The notes beneath the pieces are model-generated. The model saw nothing but the letters and a program-made list of their open reading frames with translations, ran no database searches and had not been told where the DNA came from. Of a stretch of 64,000 nucleotides of DNA, positions 44,351-53,325 are shown piece by piece; positions within the stretch are counted from its first letter, which is position 1, and every line of letters starts with the position of its first letter. The DNA is taken from assembly GCF_963664965.1 (NCBI RefSeq), contig NZ_OY761823.1:1684001-1748000 (forward strand), in the 5' to 3' direction. A program made the position numbers and the translations under genes. Source of the stretch: an uncultured Pseudodesulfovibrio sp. (GTDB lineage: Bacteria; Desulfobacterota; Desulfovibrionia; Desulfovibrionales; Desulfovibrionaceae).

Positions 44351-46774
44351 CTAACCCGCGGCGCGGGCGGCGACTTTGGCGGCCTCTTCGGCCTTGCCCT
44401 GCGCTTCGAGAGCTTCGACGAGGGTGTCCCAGTAGGCGTCGCGTCCGGGGGAGAGGGCGGAAGACTGTCGGGCCAGCACCTCGGCAATCTGCGGGTCTTC
44501 GCCTTGGTCGAGATAGAGCTTGGCGAGCATGTGCATGGCCTGATGGTCGTTGTGGTCGGCGTTGAGCGCGAGGTGCAGATATTCGCGTGTGGCTTCGATC
44601 TCCCCCTGCTTGTAGGCCACGCGGGCGAGCGGGCGGAGCACCATGCGTTCGCCGCCCGGTTGGTCGGCGGCTTTTTTGTAGAGCGCGGCGGCTTTTTCGA
44701 GATGGTCTTCGTTTTCCTCGATGGAACCGAGCCGCATCAGTGAGTAGACGTGACTTGGTTCGGCCTTGAGGCATTGGCGATAGGCGGTCTGCGCTTTGGT
44801 GAGATCACCGAGCCGGTGGTTTGCCCAGCCGAGGTTGTAGAGTGCGAGGATATCTTTCTTGTCGATGGTGATGACTTCCTCGAACTGGTGGCGGGCATCT
44901 TCGAATCGTCCGAGCTGGGCGTAGCAGATGCCGAGAGAGTTGCGGGCGAGGAGATTGTTTTCGTCGTCGAGCAGGGCAAGTTTGAATTCTTCAATGGCCC
45001 CGAAGATGTCGCCGTCCATGAAACGCCGGTCAGCGGACAGGTTGAGGGAAATGGAATCGAATACGGCAATGCGCGGATCAGGCAGCAGCAGAGCGTGATC
45101 AAGCGCCTTTCGGCAGTTGTCAAAGACATCGGAGCGATCAAAGTTGAGGAACGGGTAGCAGGCCGATCCGATGCAAACGCGGATGCCGAGAGAGTCGGCG
45201 GCGAGTTTTTCTATTTCGAGTGATTTGGTACGAAGCGTCTCTGCGTCAACTCCTTCCTGATAGAAAATCATGCCGTTGAGGCCGAAGCGTCCGCCGAAGG
45301 AGCCGTCGCCGAATGCGCCGCGTGCGAGAGTGGCGATGTCGGCGGCCATCTGGTCCATGGCTTCCTGATACCGTTCATCCGAGTCGCCCGGTTGGTCGAG
45401 TATGCGAATGAGCGAGAGACCGAAGGATTCCGGGTCGAGTCGGGCCGTGGAGAAATTGGAAACAAAGTCCGAGAAGCTGAAGAGCTTGGTGGTCACGTCC
45501 TTGCGTACGGACGTTTCGGGCGTTTCGTCGATATGGGAGAAAAGACTGTCTTCACCTGAAACGATTTTGAGACGGTCGCCCGCTTCCACGGTCCATGTGA
45601 CGTCGCCGAGATGGAGTATCTCGGCAAAGGCCATTTCGTCCTGTACTTCGACGAGAACGATCTCCCCCTTGTACATCGCGGGATAGCGTCCGGCGATGCG
45701 TTCATCCTGCGTGATGGCGGCGTTGGCGGTAGTGCCGGACTTGGGAGCGCGGATGAGAAAACGCTGGCCCACCTTTGCGCCGGATGATTCGCCGATGCTC
45801 ACGGACAGGCGGTTCATGGGCAGCATTTCGAGTACGCGTCCGCCCTTGGAGAGGATGTCCGCGTAGCCGAAAACGCGGTTGCGGCCCCGGTCCTTGGCAA
45901 CAGACACGCCCTTGCGGGCCTTGCGAACGAGCATGCGGGCCTGTTCGGAAGCTGTGCGGCGGAACTGGCCGCCTTCCAGTCCTTGCGGATAATTCACGTA
46001 ACCGAGCGAACCGCTGACTCGTATGGTGTCGTTGGTGACATCGTCGGTGAAGGAGAGCTTGGACAGGCCGGAGCGGATGACTTCGGACAGTTGGAAACAG
46101 GCTCGGGGTTTGGCGTCCGGTACGAGAATGGCGAACTTGTCGTTGGCGAAGCGGGCCACGGTTGTGTATTTCGGGCAGACAAGGGCGAGCAGGCGTCCGA
46201 TTTCCTTGAGAATGTCGTCCCCGGTGAGATACCCGTAGTGCTCGTTGATGGCCTGAAAGTTGTCCATGTCGAGAAAAATGACGCCGAGGGTGCCGGAAAA
46301 GGTCATTTCCATTTCCCGTGCTTCGATTCCGGCGCGGCAACTGCCGGTAGCGAGACATCCCTGCACTTGGTCAATGGCCTGTTCGAGCTTGCCGAAAAAG
46401 AAGTCGCGGGTATGCAGGCCGGTGAGGCTGTCGGTGACGGCCCTCTTATAGAGGGCGAGTTTCTCAAGAACGGATGTGGCAAGGGCCATGATGTATTTCG
46501 GCGCGGTGGAGGGGGCTTTGAGGCGAACGCCCTTGGCTATGAAATAGCAGAGCATTTTTCCTTGAAAAACAAGGGGAAGAACGAGTTCTTTGTCCTCGGC
46601 CCGAAATTCCGGTTCCGGGATGGCTGGCGATTCTTCCCGTGGGAAAAAGAGGCTGTAGGAGGTGAACGGCAGGAACTCGGCGATGGAGTCCTTGATCGTA
46701 TGCTCGAAATCGATCAGCTCATTGGGCGTGAACGATATGGTCCCATCCGCGAAAATGTCTTTTTTCGTCCTCAT
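44351..46774 (-). CDS. Degenerate GGDEF protein with C-terminal TPR array
   Basis: This 807-residue protein has a GAF-like N-terminal region (1-110) and a first GGDEF domain (~112-305) recognisable by LTGLHTRDFFFGKLE and VIFLDMDNFQAINEHYG, but with ANDKF in place of GG[DE]EF. A middle linker follows, then a second, weaker GGDEF-like domain (~440-590; GRFGLNGMIF at the signature). From ~605 five or so TPRs follow (NSLGICYAQLGRFEDARHQFEEV). Neither signature looks catalytic, so it is more likely a c-di-GMP-insensitive or receptor-type scaffold. No membrane segment is present. Confidence 0.8.
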   Translation of the reverse strand: MRTKKDIFADGTISFTPNELIDFEHTIKDSIAEFLPFTSYSLFFPREESPAIPEPEFRAEDKELVLPLVFQGKMLCYFIAKGVRLKAPSTAPKYIMALATSVLEKLALYKRAVTDSLTGLHTRDFFFGKLEQAIDQVQGCLATGSCRAGIEAREMEMTFSGTLGVIFLDMDNFQAINEHYGYLTGDDILKEIGRLLALVCPKYTTVARFANDKFAILVPDAKPRACFQLSEVIRSGLSKLSFTDDVTNDTIRVSGSLGYVNYPQGLEGGQFRRTASEQARMLVRKARKGVSVAKDRGRNRVFGYADILSKGGRVLEMLPMNRLSVSIGESSGAKVGQRFLIRAPKSGTTANAAITQDERIAGRYPAMYKGEIVLVEVQDEMAFAEILHLGDVTWTVEAGDRLKIVSGEDSLFSHIDETPETSVRKDVTTKLFSFSDFVSNFSTARLDPESFGLSLIRILDQPGDSDERYQEAMDQMAADIATLARGAFGDGSFGGRFGLNGMIFYQEGVDAETLRTKSLEIEKLAADSLGIRVCIGSACYPFLNFDRSDVFDNCRKALDHALLLPDPRIAVFDSISLNLSADRRFMDGDIFGAIEEFKLALLDDENNLLARNSLGICYAQLGRFEDARHQFEEVITIDKKDILALYNLGWANHRLGDLTKAQTAYRQCLKAEPSHVYSLMRLGSIEENEDHLEKAAALYKKAADQPGGERMVLRPLARVAYKQGEIEATREYLHLALNADHNDHQAMHMLAKLYLDQGEDPQIAEVLARQSSALSPGRDAYWDTLVEALEAQGKAEEAAKVAARAAG

Positions 46775-46840
46775 AATCCGAGAGGTTACAACGGGGGAGC
46801 TTTTTGTTCAAATGAAAGTTTGACCAGTGGGTGCCAGCCC

Positions 46841-47605
46841 CTAGCGTCCGCAGTCGGGATTGAACACCACGAGTTTGCTTTTTTCCTGTTTCGGAGCCTT
46901 CGGTCTGACAATTTTTTCCCGTTTTTTTGAGGCAGTGAGAAATTGCGGAGCAAGTTCCGCCGACATGGTGCGCGGCGTCGGTCCGGCTATTTCCGAATGG
47001 TAGAGATAGGAGATAACGCGGTTGACGCCGGACGTGCTCAGGGCGTGGGCCATGATGCGGTCCCGCTCCTTCTTGTCTGAAATGACACCCAGAAGAATGA
47101 TGTCTTCCTGCACGATCTTGACGTCGATGGGCGAGCTGGTCACTTCGAAGTCGGCCATGAGCTGTGCTTCGATTTCCGCATACATGGCCTGCCGCTCGAG
47201 GAAATTCGTGTGATTGGATTCCTTGAGATACAGGCGGCTGATGACGGTCCGCTTGTTGTCCACCTTTTTCATGCACTCGTAAATTTTCTTGAGTTGTTCC
47301 TGCGAGTCGTACTCACCAACCAGATAGAGCTTGTCAAAGTAGCAGTAAGCCGAGATTTGGGACGGGCGGATTTCCTTGTGCTTGTAAAGCTCTGCCTGAG
47401 CATGCCCTGCGATGATGGCGTCGCGCATCTGTTGTTCGGTGGAACGTTCATCCATTGCCGTTTCATATGCGGACTGGCCGTTGCCGATGATGGACGAGAA
47501 ATAGGACGGGGCACCGGGAATGAGGCCGATGCCGAAAGGCACCGCCGCACAGCCCGTCAATGAGAGAAGAACGGTCAGGACAAGTGTGTTTTTCAGCAAC
47601 TGCAT
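46841..47605 (-). CDS. BON-domain lipoprotein
   Basis: This 254-residue protein has a lipoprotein signal peptide with lipobox LLSLTGCAA (Cys ~19). Two BON-like domains follow (~55-125 and ~140-205; the second contains ITSKKE-type loops as VISDKKERDRIMAHALSTSGV). This resembles periplasmic OsmY/DolP-type lipoproteins that bind phospholipid. The tail is basic (KKREKIVRPKAPKQEKSK). The start at 47605 gives a normal signal length; an ATG at 47641 adds 12 residues. Neither has a good ribosome site. Confidence 0.8.
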   Translation of the reverse strand: MQLLKNTLVLTVLLSLTGCAAVPFGIGLIPGAPSYFSSIIGNGQSAYETAMDERSTEQQMRDAIIAGHAQAELYKHKEIRPSQISAYCYFDKLYLVGEYDSQEQLKKIYECMKKVDNKRTVISRLYLKESNHTNFLERQAMYAEIEAQLMADFEVTSSPIDVKIVQEDIILLGVISDKKERDRIMAHALSTSGVNRVISYLYHSEIAGPTPRTMSAELAPQFLTASKKREKIVRPKAPKQEKSKLVVFNPDCGR

Positions 47606-47815
47606 GGTGTTCAGGTGACGTCTGTTACGGATCGGTTCCATCCGGAGATTTTAGCAAGAATCCTGCCATGGCAGAAAATTCCTCCGAATGAAGGAGATAA
47701 CCGCAGCCCCGCTTCAACTATCCAGAAATACCGAAAGTTTTTATTTAGATATGTGATCCATTGAGAATGGAATTATTTCAGGCTCAACGCACTTTTATCC
47801 ATTATAAATAGATTG

Positions 47816-49396
47816 CTAGTATCGCCCGGAGTTGTTCTTCGGCCACACTCCGTTGTAGCCCTTGCAGACCTGAATGGTGAATTGGCGGATGGTGTCGTCC
47901 CCGGCCTTGATGTTGAACCAGACGGGTTCTTCGAATGAGTCGAACATTTCCTTCACTGCTGCCGGTGGTTCTTCGAAGTTCCATTCGCGGACAAGCACCG
48001 CGTCCCAGCCCACTTTACCCTCGTTGGGACCGGGCCAGATGTCGTACTGGTTCATGCGGCGGTCGTGAATCCACGCGCAGTAGGCCAGCGGCTGTCCCGG
48101 TGTGTAGAAGGCGATTTCGGACGTGATGTCGTACAGGTCGCTGAACACGAAAACGCGGGACGGGTCCACGTCGCTTGCGTCAATGACGCGCTGCACTTCC
48201 TGTCCGAGGTCTTCCCATCCCTTGAGGCGGTTGGTGAGGTTGTACTCTGCCGGCAGGGGGATGAGCGGGGAAAGAAAAATGATGAGTGTCATGGCGGCGG
48301 CGGTCCCTGCGAGGAGTGTTTTGCCTCCGGTGCTGCGGGCCGGGTTGGTCCACCAGTTTCTCAGAGCCAGACCGCCGAGGATGGCTGCCCCCATGAAGGA
48401 AACAGCGGTCCAGTTGGCTTCGGTGTGGGATTTGATGGACCAGAAGGTGATGATCAGCCACAGGGGCCAGAAGAAGAGGGTCGCCTGTAGTCGGTGGCGA
48501 TACTTTTCGTCGAACGAACCGATTGGGCCGATCACGCTTTTCTTGATCGCACTCCAGCCGCCCATGCAGATGAAAACGAACCACCATGGAGCGAACAGGC
48601 CGATCTGTGCGCCGAACATTTCAAAGAAAGGCCCGATGCGTGGGCTGAACGGTTTGTCCTTGCCTGCGGAAAGTTTTGCTACGTGTTTGAAGCCGACCCA
48701 GTCGTTCTGCATGTTCCAGAGCAGGATGGGCAACATGCCGACTGCGGTGCCGATGGCGGATGCGAGCAGGAAACGTCCCCAGAAACGGCGGGGAAGCTGT
48801 CCGCGGAATTGCAGGATGAGCGCATACACAAAGCCCAGTCCGAGAAAGGCCAGCATCATGTATTTGGCGAGGATACCGAGTGCGAGGCAGACAGCCAGTA
48901 TGATGAAAGGCCAGTTGGACGGTGTGTGGTCCGGCCTGTTGCGCGTGGCTGCCGACAGGGCGAAGAACGCCACGGTCCAGCACAGGATGAGCGGATTGTC
49001 CGTGGTCATCATGATACCCAGACCGTTGAGCAACGGCATGGTCGCCAAGATGCACAGGGCATAGACCGCCAGCCTGTATTCCCGCCAGACGCGTGATATG
49101 CCTATGTAGAGCGCGGTCTGGATGCCGGTCATGCCGATGATCGCGCCGAAGCGTACACCAAGTTCCGTACTGCCGAAAACCTTGCACCACAGGGTGATGA
49201 CCCACGCGATGAGCGGTCCCTTTGAATAGTACGAAAGCTGGGGACGGCGTATCCAGTCCCAGTATTGCGCCTCGTCCTGAACAAGGTTGAGCTGGCCCGA
49301 ATCAACGAACCAGTAGCGCAGGGCAAACGAAATGGCGATCACCGCAAAGGCGATCACGTCCAGACCGGGAGTATATGTATTTTTGGGCGAAGTCAT
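47816..49396 (-). CDS. ArnT/PMT-like membrane glycosyltransferase (GT39/83 type)
   Basis: This 526-residue protein has about twelve membrane helices. The first periplasmic loop has the acidic catalytic motif NLVQDEAQYWDWIRRPQLSY (~38-57) and GPLIAWV, as in ArnT and related dolichyl-phosphate-mannose-type transferases. The C-terminal domain (~400-526) is soluble. It would move a sugar from a polyprenyl-phosphate donor to lipid A, glycan or protein; the acceptor is unknown. It is monocistronic. Confidence 0.85.
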   Translation of the reverse strand: MTSPKNTYTPGLDVIAFAVIAISFALRYWFVDSGQLNLVQDEAQYWDWIRRPQLSYYSKGPLIAWVITLWCKVFGSTELGVRFGAIIGMTGIQTALYIGISRVWREYRLAVYALCILATMPLLNGLGIMMTTDNPLILCWTVAFFALSAATRNRPDHTPSNWPFIILAVCLALGILAKYMMLAFLGLGFVYALILQFRGQLPRRFWGRFLLASAIGTAVGMLPILLWNMQNDWVGFKHVAKLSAGKDKPFSPRIGPFFEMFGAQIGLFAPWWFVFICMGGWSAIKKSVIGPIGSFDEKYRHRLQATLFFWPLWLIITFWSIKSHTEANWTAVSFMGAAILGGLALRNWWTNPARSTGGKTLLAGTAAAMTLIIFLSPLIPLPAEYNLTNRLKGWEDLGQEVQRVIDASDVDPSRVFVFSDLYDITSEIAFYTPGQPLAYCAWIHDRRMNQYDIWPGPNEGKVGWDAVLVREWNFEEPPAAVKEMFDSFEEPVWFNIKAGDDTIRQFTIQVCKGYNGVWPKNNSGRY

Positions 49397-49538
49397 AATG
49401 TTGGGACTGAGGTATAATATATGAGTCCGGGTGGCAAGTGATTGGGGGAGGGAAGGAAGAACGCTCGCCGCGGGGCGTCTCCGACGGCTTAAGCCCCCTT
49501 TGAAAAGGGTTCTTAAGAATCTCCTAAACTTTTTGGTG

Positions 49539-49726
49539 CGCCTTCGGCGGGTGCGTTGTGCCGGGGGGAAGGGGGTGTGGGGCTGGGAGAACGGCGTTCC
49601 AAGAAAATCGCGTCGGGCAGTTTGATATAACCAGAGAAACTGACCGACGCGATTTTCTTGGAACAGTACCCACGCCGCGTGTGCTTTGTGGGAGTAGCGC
49701 GATAAATGGTCGTTGCGGCGTTTGTG
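49539..49726. repeat. Dispersed non-coding repeat, copy B
   Basis: It matches the block at 38760-38948 throughout. The core hairpin is 49596-49623 with 49637-49664 (built on AAGAAAATCGCGTCGG). The flanks GGCGGGTGCGTTG and GGGAGTAGCGCG are shared. Confidence 0.8.
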
Positions 49727-49788
49727 ATCGTGTTAAGAAAGGCAGTGGATGGATTTTGTTTTTGTTTTTAAAAAAATCGTTGCTGGTG

Positions 49789-49849
49789 AGGCGAAAAAAC
49801 GACGCACACTTTTGTAAGCATGCGTCGTTGTCTATTCGTTTTTTCGCCT
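49789..49849. terminator. Nested hairpin, probable terminator downstream of trpA
   Basis: AGGCGAAAAAACG (49789-49801) faces CGTTTTTTCGCCT (49837-49849), with an inner ACGACGCA/TGCGTCGT. It carries A- and T-runs on both sides, so it can act in either direction. Confidence 0.7.
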
Positions 49850-49921
49850 TACCTGCATAACCGGCCCGCCCCGCGCAGCGGTCGCCGAAGGCATAACAGG
49901 ATCCCAAAGGACATGTCCTTT

Positions 49922-49969
49922 GGCCGCCGGAGGCGAAGTCACCCGATATCGCCGCGAAGCGGCATCCCC
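49922..49969 (-). repeat. Short palindromic 3'-end element next to trpA
   Basis: This copy of GCCGCCGGAGGCGAA[AG]TCACC[CT]GA...CGCCGCGAAGCGGCATCCC ends 15 bases from the trpA stop. Equivalent copies adjoin the stops of the DEAD helicase (29587-29634) and aroA (57562-57609). Confidence 0.75.
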
Positions 49970-49983
49970 TTCTCTCTTTCTTC

Positions 49984-50745
49984 CTACTTCCAAGGCTCCA
50001 TGAACTCGTCGCTTGATCCGCCGTTTTCGATGTGCGTGATGAGTGCGGAGCCGAATACGGCGGCATCCATGAGCCCGTCGAACTCGGCGAGCTGATCCGG
50101 GTGCTTGATACCGAAACCGAGCGCGATGGGGATGTCGAAGACTTCCTTTGCCTCGGCGAGTTTTTCCTTGATGCGTGCGGGCAGGCTTTCGCGCTGGCCC
50201 GTGGTGCCGAGCACCGAAACGAAGTAACAGAACCCGCTTGCACCGTCGGCATAGAGTTGCATGCGTTCCCTGCTGGTGTTCAGCCCGACGAGCGGGACAA
50301 GGGACACGCCGTGCGGTTCGATGGCTTCCTTGACGAAACCGGATTCCTCGTGCGGCATGTCCGCGATGATCAGGCCGGAGACGCCTGCGGCCTCGCAGTC
50401 CGCGCCGAACTGTTTCAGACCGTACTGATACACGGGATTCAGATAACCCATGAGCAGCAGGGCGGCGTTGAACTGCCCCTTGCGTTCCTTGAGTCCGTCG
50501 AGAATCCATTTCAGGTTGATACCGTCCTCAAGACATTTGAGGGACGCCTTTTCCACAACCGGCCCATCGGCCACGGGATCGGAAAAGGGCATGCCTATCT
50601 CGATGACGGATGCTCCTGCCGTGTCGAGCTGTTCAAGTTCTTTCCAGAACTGTTCCCGGTTGGGAAATCCTGCCGGAAGAAACGGAATCAACCCGACCTT
50701 CCCTTTCGCCTTGGCTTCTTCAATTTTTATCTGCATGGGATTCAT
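49984..50745 (-). CDS. trpA: Tryptophan synthase alpha chain
   Basis: This 253-residue TIM barrel has catalytic Glu in SVIEIGMPFSDPVADGPVV (~45-63), Asp in that same motif, and the phosphate-binding GFGIKHPDQL (~210). It cleaves indole-3-glycerol phosphate to indole, which is channelled to TrpB. It lies 11 bases after trpB and is the last gene of the trp run. Confidence 0.96.
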   Translation of the reverse strand: MNPMQIKIEEAKAKGKVGLIPFLPAGFPNREQFWKELEQLDTAGASVIEIGMPFSDPVADGPVVEKASLKCLEDGINLKWILDGLKERKGQFNAALLLMGYLNPVYQYGLKQFGADCEAAGVSGLIIADMPHEESGFVKEAIEPHGVSLVPLVGLNTSRERMQLYADGASGFCYFVSVLGTTGQRESLPARIKEKLAEAKEVFDIPIALGFGIKHPDQLAEFDGLMDAAVFGSALITHIENGGSSDEFMEPWK

Positions 50746-50756
50746 TTTGTGCGCTC

Positions 50757-51920
50757 CTAGAGAATTTCATCAAGAATGCCGAGGTCTTTGTCTCCGCGAC
50801 CGGAGAGGCAGACGAGGACGGACTTGCCTTGCAATTCGTTTTTGTTCTCGATTGCGTAGGCCACGGCGTGCGAGGATTCGAGGGCCGGGATAATGCCTTC
50901 CTGTTGGGACAGCATCTTGAAGGCATTGATGGCCTGACCATCATTGATGGTGGTGTAATCCACGCGTCCGATGTCTTGCAGATGCGTGTGCTCGGGGCCG
51001 ACACCGGGGTAGTCGAGGCCGGGAGCCACGGAATGCGAAGGCAGAATCTGGCCTTCGTCCGTCTGGAGCAGCTTGGTTTTCATGCCGTGCAGCACGCCTT
51101 CGGAACCATGATCGAGCGGGGCGGAATCGTGGCAGCCCGGTTCTCCGGTGCCAGCGGCTTCGACGCCGACGATCTTGACAGATTCATCCGGGATGAAGTG
51201 GTGGAACATGCCGATGGCGTTGGAGCCGCCGCCGACACAGGCCACGACCACGTCCGGCAGGTCGCCGTCGTTGCGGTCCATGAACTGCTGGCGGGCTTCC
51301 TTTGAGATGACCTGTTGGAATTCGCGCACCAGTGTGGGGAAGGGGTGCGGTCCGGCGGCTGTGCCGAAGCAGTAATGCGTGGTTTCCTGATCCGCAAGCC
51401 AGCGGCGCAGGGCTTCGTTGATGGCGTCCTTGAGGGTCTTTGTGCCGGACTCCACGGGCACGATCTCGGCTCCCATGAGGCGCATGCGGTTGACGTTGGG
51501 TGCCTGACGCACCACGTCGGTGGCTCCCATGTAGACCACGGCCTTCATGCCGAGCATGGCGGCGGCGACCGTGGTGGCCACGCCGTGCATGCCTGCGCCC
51601 GTCTCGGCGAGCAGCACTTCCTTGCCCATCATTTTGGCAAGCAGTCCCTGACCGAGGGTGTTGTTGATCTTGTGTGCGCCGGAATGGTTGAGGTCCTCGC
51701 GCTTGAGCCAGAGGTCGAGGCCAAGCTGTTCGGACATTCTCGGACAGTAAGTGATGGTGGAAGGGCGTCCCACGTTTTCCTTGAGCATCTGTGCGAAGCG
51801 TGTCTGGAACTCTTCGGACGGCAGGATGGTGTTCATTGCCTCTTCCAGTTCCAGAAGCGGCGGCATGAGCAGTTCGGGAATGAACTGGCCGCCGAAGTCG
51901 CCAAAATAACCTTTCTTCAT
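50757..51920 (-). CDS. trpB: Tryptophan synthase beta chain
   Basis: This 387-residue PLP enzyme has the cofactor Lys in HKINNTLGQGLLAKMMGK (~82), GAGMHGVATA-like ETGAGMHGVATTVAAA (~107) and the phosphate loop VGGGSNAIG (~228). It condenses indole with serine. It is the standard TrpB1 length and is nine bases downstream of trpF. Confidence 0.97.
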   Translation of the reverse strand: MKKGYFGDFGGQFIPELLMPPLLELEEAMNTILPSEEFQTRFAQMLKENVGRPSTITYCPRMSEQLGLDLWLKREDLNHSGAHKINNTLGQGLLAKMMGKEVLLAETGAGMHGVATTVAAAMLGMKAVVYMGATDVVRQAPNVNRMRLMGAEIVPVESGTKTLKDAINEALRRWLADQETTHYCFGTAAGPHPFPTLVREFQQVISKEARQQFMDRNDGDLPDVVVACVGGGSNAIGMFHHFIPDESVKIVGVEAAGTGEPGCHDSAPLDHGSEGVLHGMKTKLLQTDEGQILPSHSVAPGLDYPGVGPEHTHLQDIGRVDYTTINDGQAINAFKMLSQQEGIIPALESSHAVAYAIENKNELQGKSVLVCLSGRGDKDLGILDEIL

Positions 51921-51929
51921 TGTCTTATG

Positions 51930-52553
51930 TCACACCTTTGCGAGCGCATCGAAAACGGCCCGCAGTTTTGTTTCGTCTTTTATGCCCGGTTCGATTTCCA
52001 CGCCGGAATTGATGTCCAATCCGGGAGGGTTCGTGGAAAGGGCAGCACGGATGTTGTTCGGTCCGATGCCGCCTGCGAGGAACCAAGGTGTTTGTATTTC
52101 AATATGTTGCAGGATGTCGAAATCAATCGACTGCCCTGTGCCTCCTTCGCCTTTGATGCCTGCGTCGAACAGGAAATGGCCGCAGACTTCGGAGTAGTCT
52201 TCGAGGTCGCGGGCCAGTGCCGCGGGCGAGGCGTAGGTGGAAGGCCAGAAGACGCGGATGACCCGGTCCGGACCGATGGTTTCGCAAAATGCCATGTCCT
52301 GCCCGCCATGGAGCTGTGCGGCGTGAAGGCCGCACCGGTCCATGATCTCGATCACTTCGTTGGCGGTCTGGTTCACAAACACGCCGACTTTGGTGATCTT
52401 GCCGGTTTTGACCGAGGCTGCGAAATCCGGGTCCACGTTTCGCGGACTTTTCGGATGGAATATGAACCCGAGCAGGTCCACGCCAAGCTCCATACAGAGT
52501 TCGACGTCCTGCATGCGGGTCATGCCGCAGACCTTGACCAGCGGGCGGGGCAT
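51930..52553 (-). CDS. trpF: Phosphoribosylanthranilate isomerase
   Basis: This 207-residue barrel begins PLVKVCGMTRMQDVELCMELG, with catalytic Cys in KVCGMT, and has the later Asp in FLFDAG and the phosphate motif FLAGGIGPNNI (~160). It is free-standing rather than fused to TrpC. It follows trpC by one base. Confidence 0.96.
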   Translation of the reverse strand: MPRPLVKVCGMTRMQDVELCMELGVDLLGFIFHPKSPRNVDPDFAASVKTGKITKVGVFVNQTANEVIEIMDRCGLHAAQLHGGQDMAFCETIGPDRVIRVFWPSTYASPAALARDLEDYSEVCGHFLFDAGIKGEGGTGQSIDFDILQHIEIQTPWFLAGGIGPNNIRAALSTNPPGLDINSGVEIEPGIKDETKLRAVFDALAKV

Positions 52554-52554
52554 T

Positions 52555-53325
52555 CTACTTGGCTCCTGTCAGTTCGGCGAGTTTCTCGCCCGGGTTGTCG
52601 GCTTCCATCAGACAGGTTCCGACAAGCACGGCGTCAAAGCCGAGTCCGGCCATCTCTTCCACCTGAGCGCGTTCGGAGATGCCGCTTGCGCTGATCCAGA
52701 GTTCGCCGTCCTTCTTCTGAGTGATGAAGTTGCGGGACTGGTCGAGCGACGTCTCGAGCGTGTCGAGGTCGCGGTTGTTGACCTGAATGATGTCGGCACC
52801 GGCTTCGCGGGCCATGTCGAGGTCAGTCTGATCGAAGATTTCGACCACCGGGGCGAGACCGGGCATGCGGGCGAGGTCCACGAGCTGTTTCAGGTGGGTG
52901 GCGTCGTCGCACATGCGGGCGATGAGCAGTACGGCAGAGGCCGGACTGGACGCTGTCATGGCGACCTGAAGCGGATCGAATATGAAGTCCTTCCTGAGCA
53001 GGGGGACGCCGGGTTCCTTCATCATGAACAGAAAGTCCGGGGTGCCCTTGAAGTACTTGTGTTCGGTCAGCACGGAGATGGCTGCCGCGCCGTTGTTCGC
53101 GTAATCGTCCGCGAAGTCGAGCGGGTTCAGGTTGTCGCGCAGGATGCCCTTGCTCGGGCTAGCCGGTTTGAATTCGGCGATCACCGCGCCCGGTCCCTTG
53201 GCCTTGATGGCGTCGATGAAGGACGGACGTTCGCCCTGATACACGGCGGGCACGCGGCCCTCCATGAAGTCCTTACGCAGGCTGTCGATTTCCAGCTGCT
53301 TGGCTTCTCTGAATTTATCCAACAT
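52555..53325 (-). CDS. trpC: Indole-3-glycerol-phosphate synthase
   Basis: This 256-residue barrel has AEFKPASPSKGIL (~50), LLRKDFIFDPLQV (~108), INNRDLDTLE-type VNNRDLDTLETSLDQS (~178) and the late phosphate loop (AVLVGTCLMEADNPG). It converts CdRP to IGP. The start overlaps trpD by 11 bases. Confidence 0.96.
   Translation of the reverse strand: MLDKFREAKQLEIDSLRKDFMEGRVPAVYQGERPSFIDAIKAKGPGAVIAEFKPASPSKGILRDNLNPLDFADDYANNGAAAISVLTEHKYFKGTPDFLFMMKEPGVPLLRKDFIFDPLQVAMTASSPASAVLLIARMCDDATHLKQLVDLARMPGLAPVVEIFDQTDLDMAREAGADIIQVNNRDLDTLETSLDQSRNFITQKKDGELWISASGISERAQVEEMAGLGFDAVLVGTCLMEADNPGEKLAELTGAK

Larger units (their letters stand above)
49397..49983. other. Non-coding repeat-rich region between the glycosyltransferase and trpA
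   Basis: These 587 bases have no gene. They contain the dispersed repeat at 49539-49726, a nested hairpin at 49789-49849 and the short GCCGCCGGAGGCGAA...GCGGCATCCC element at 49922-49969 next to the trpA stop. Confidence 0.75.
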
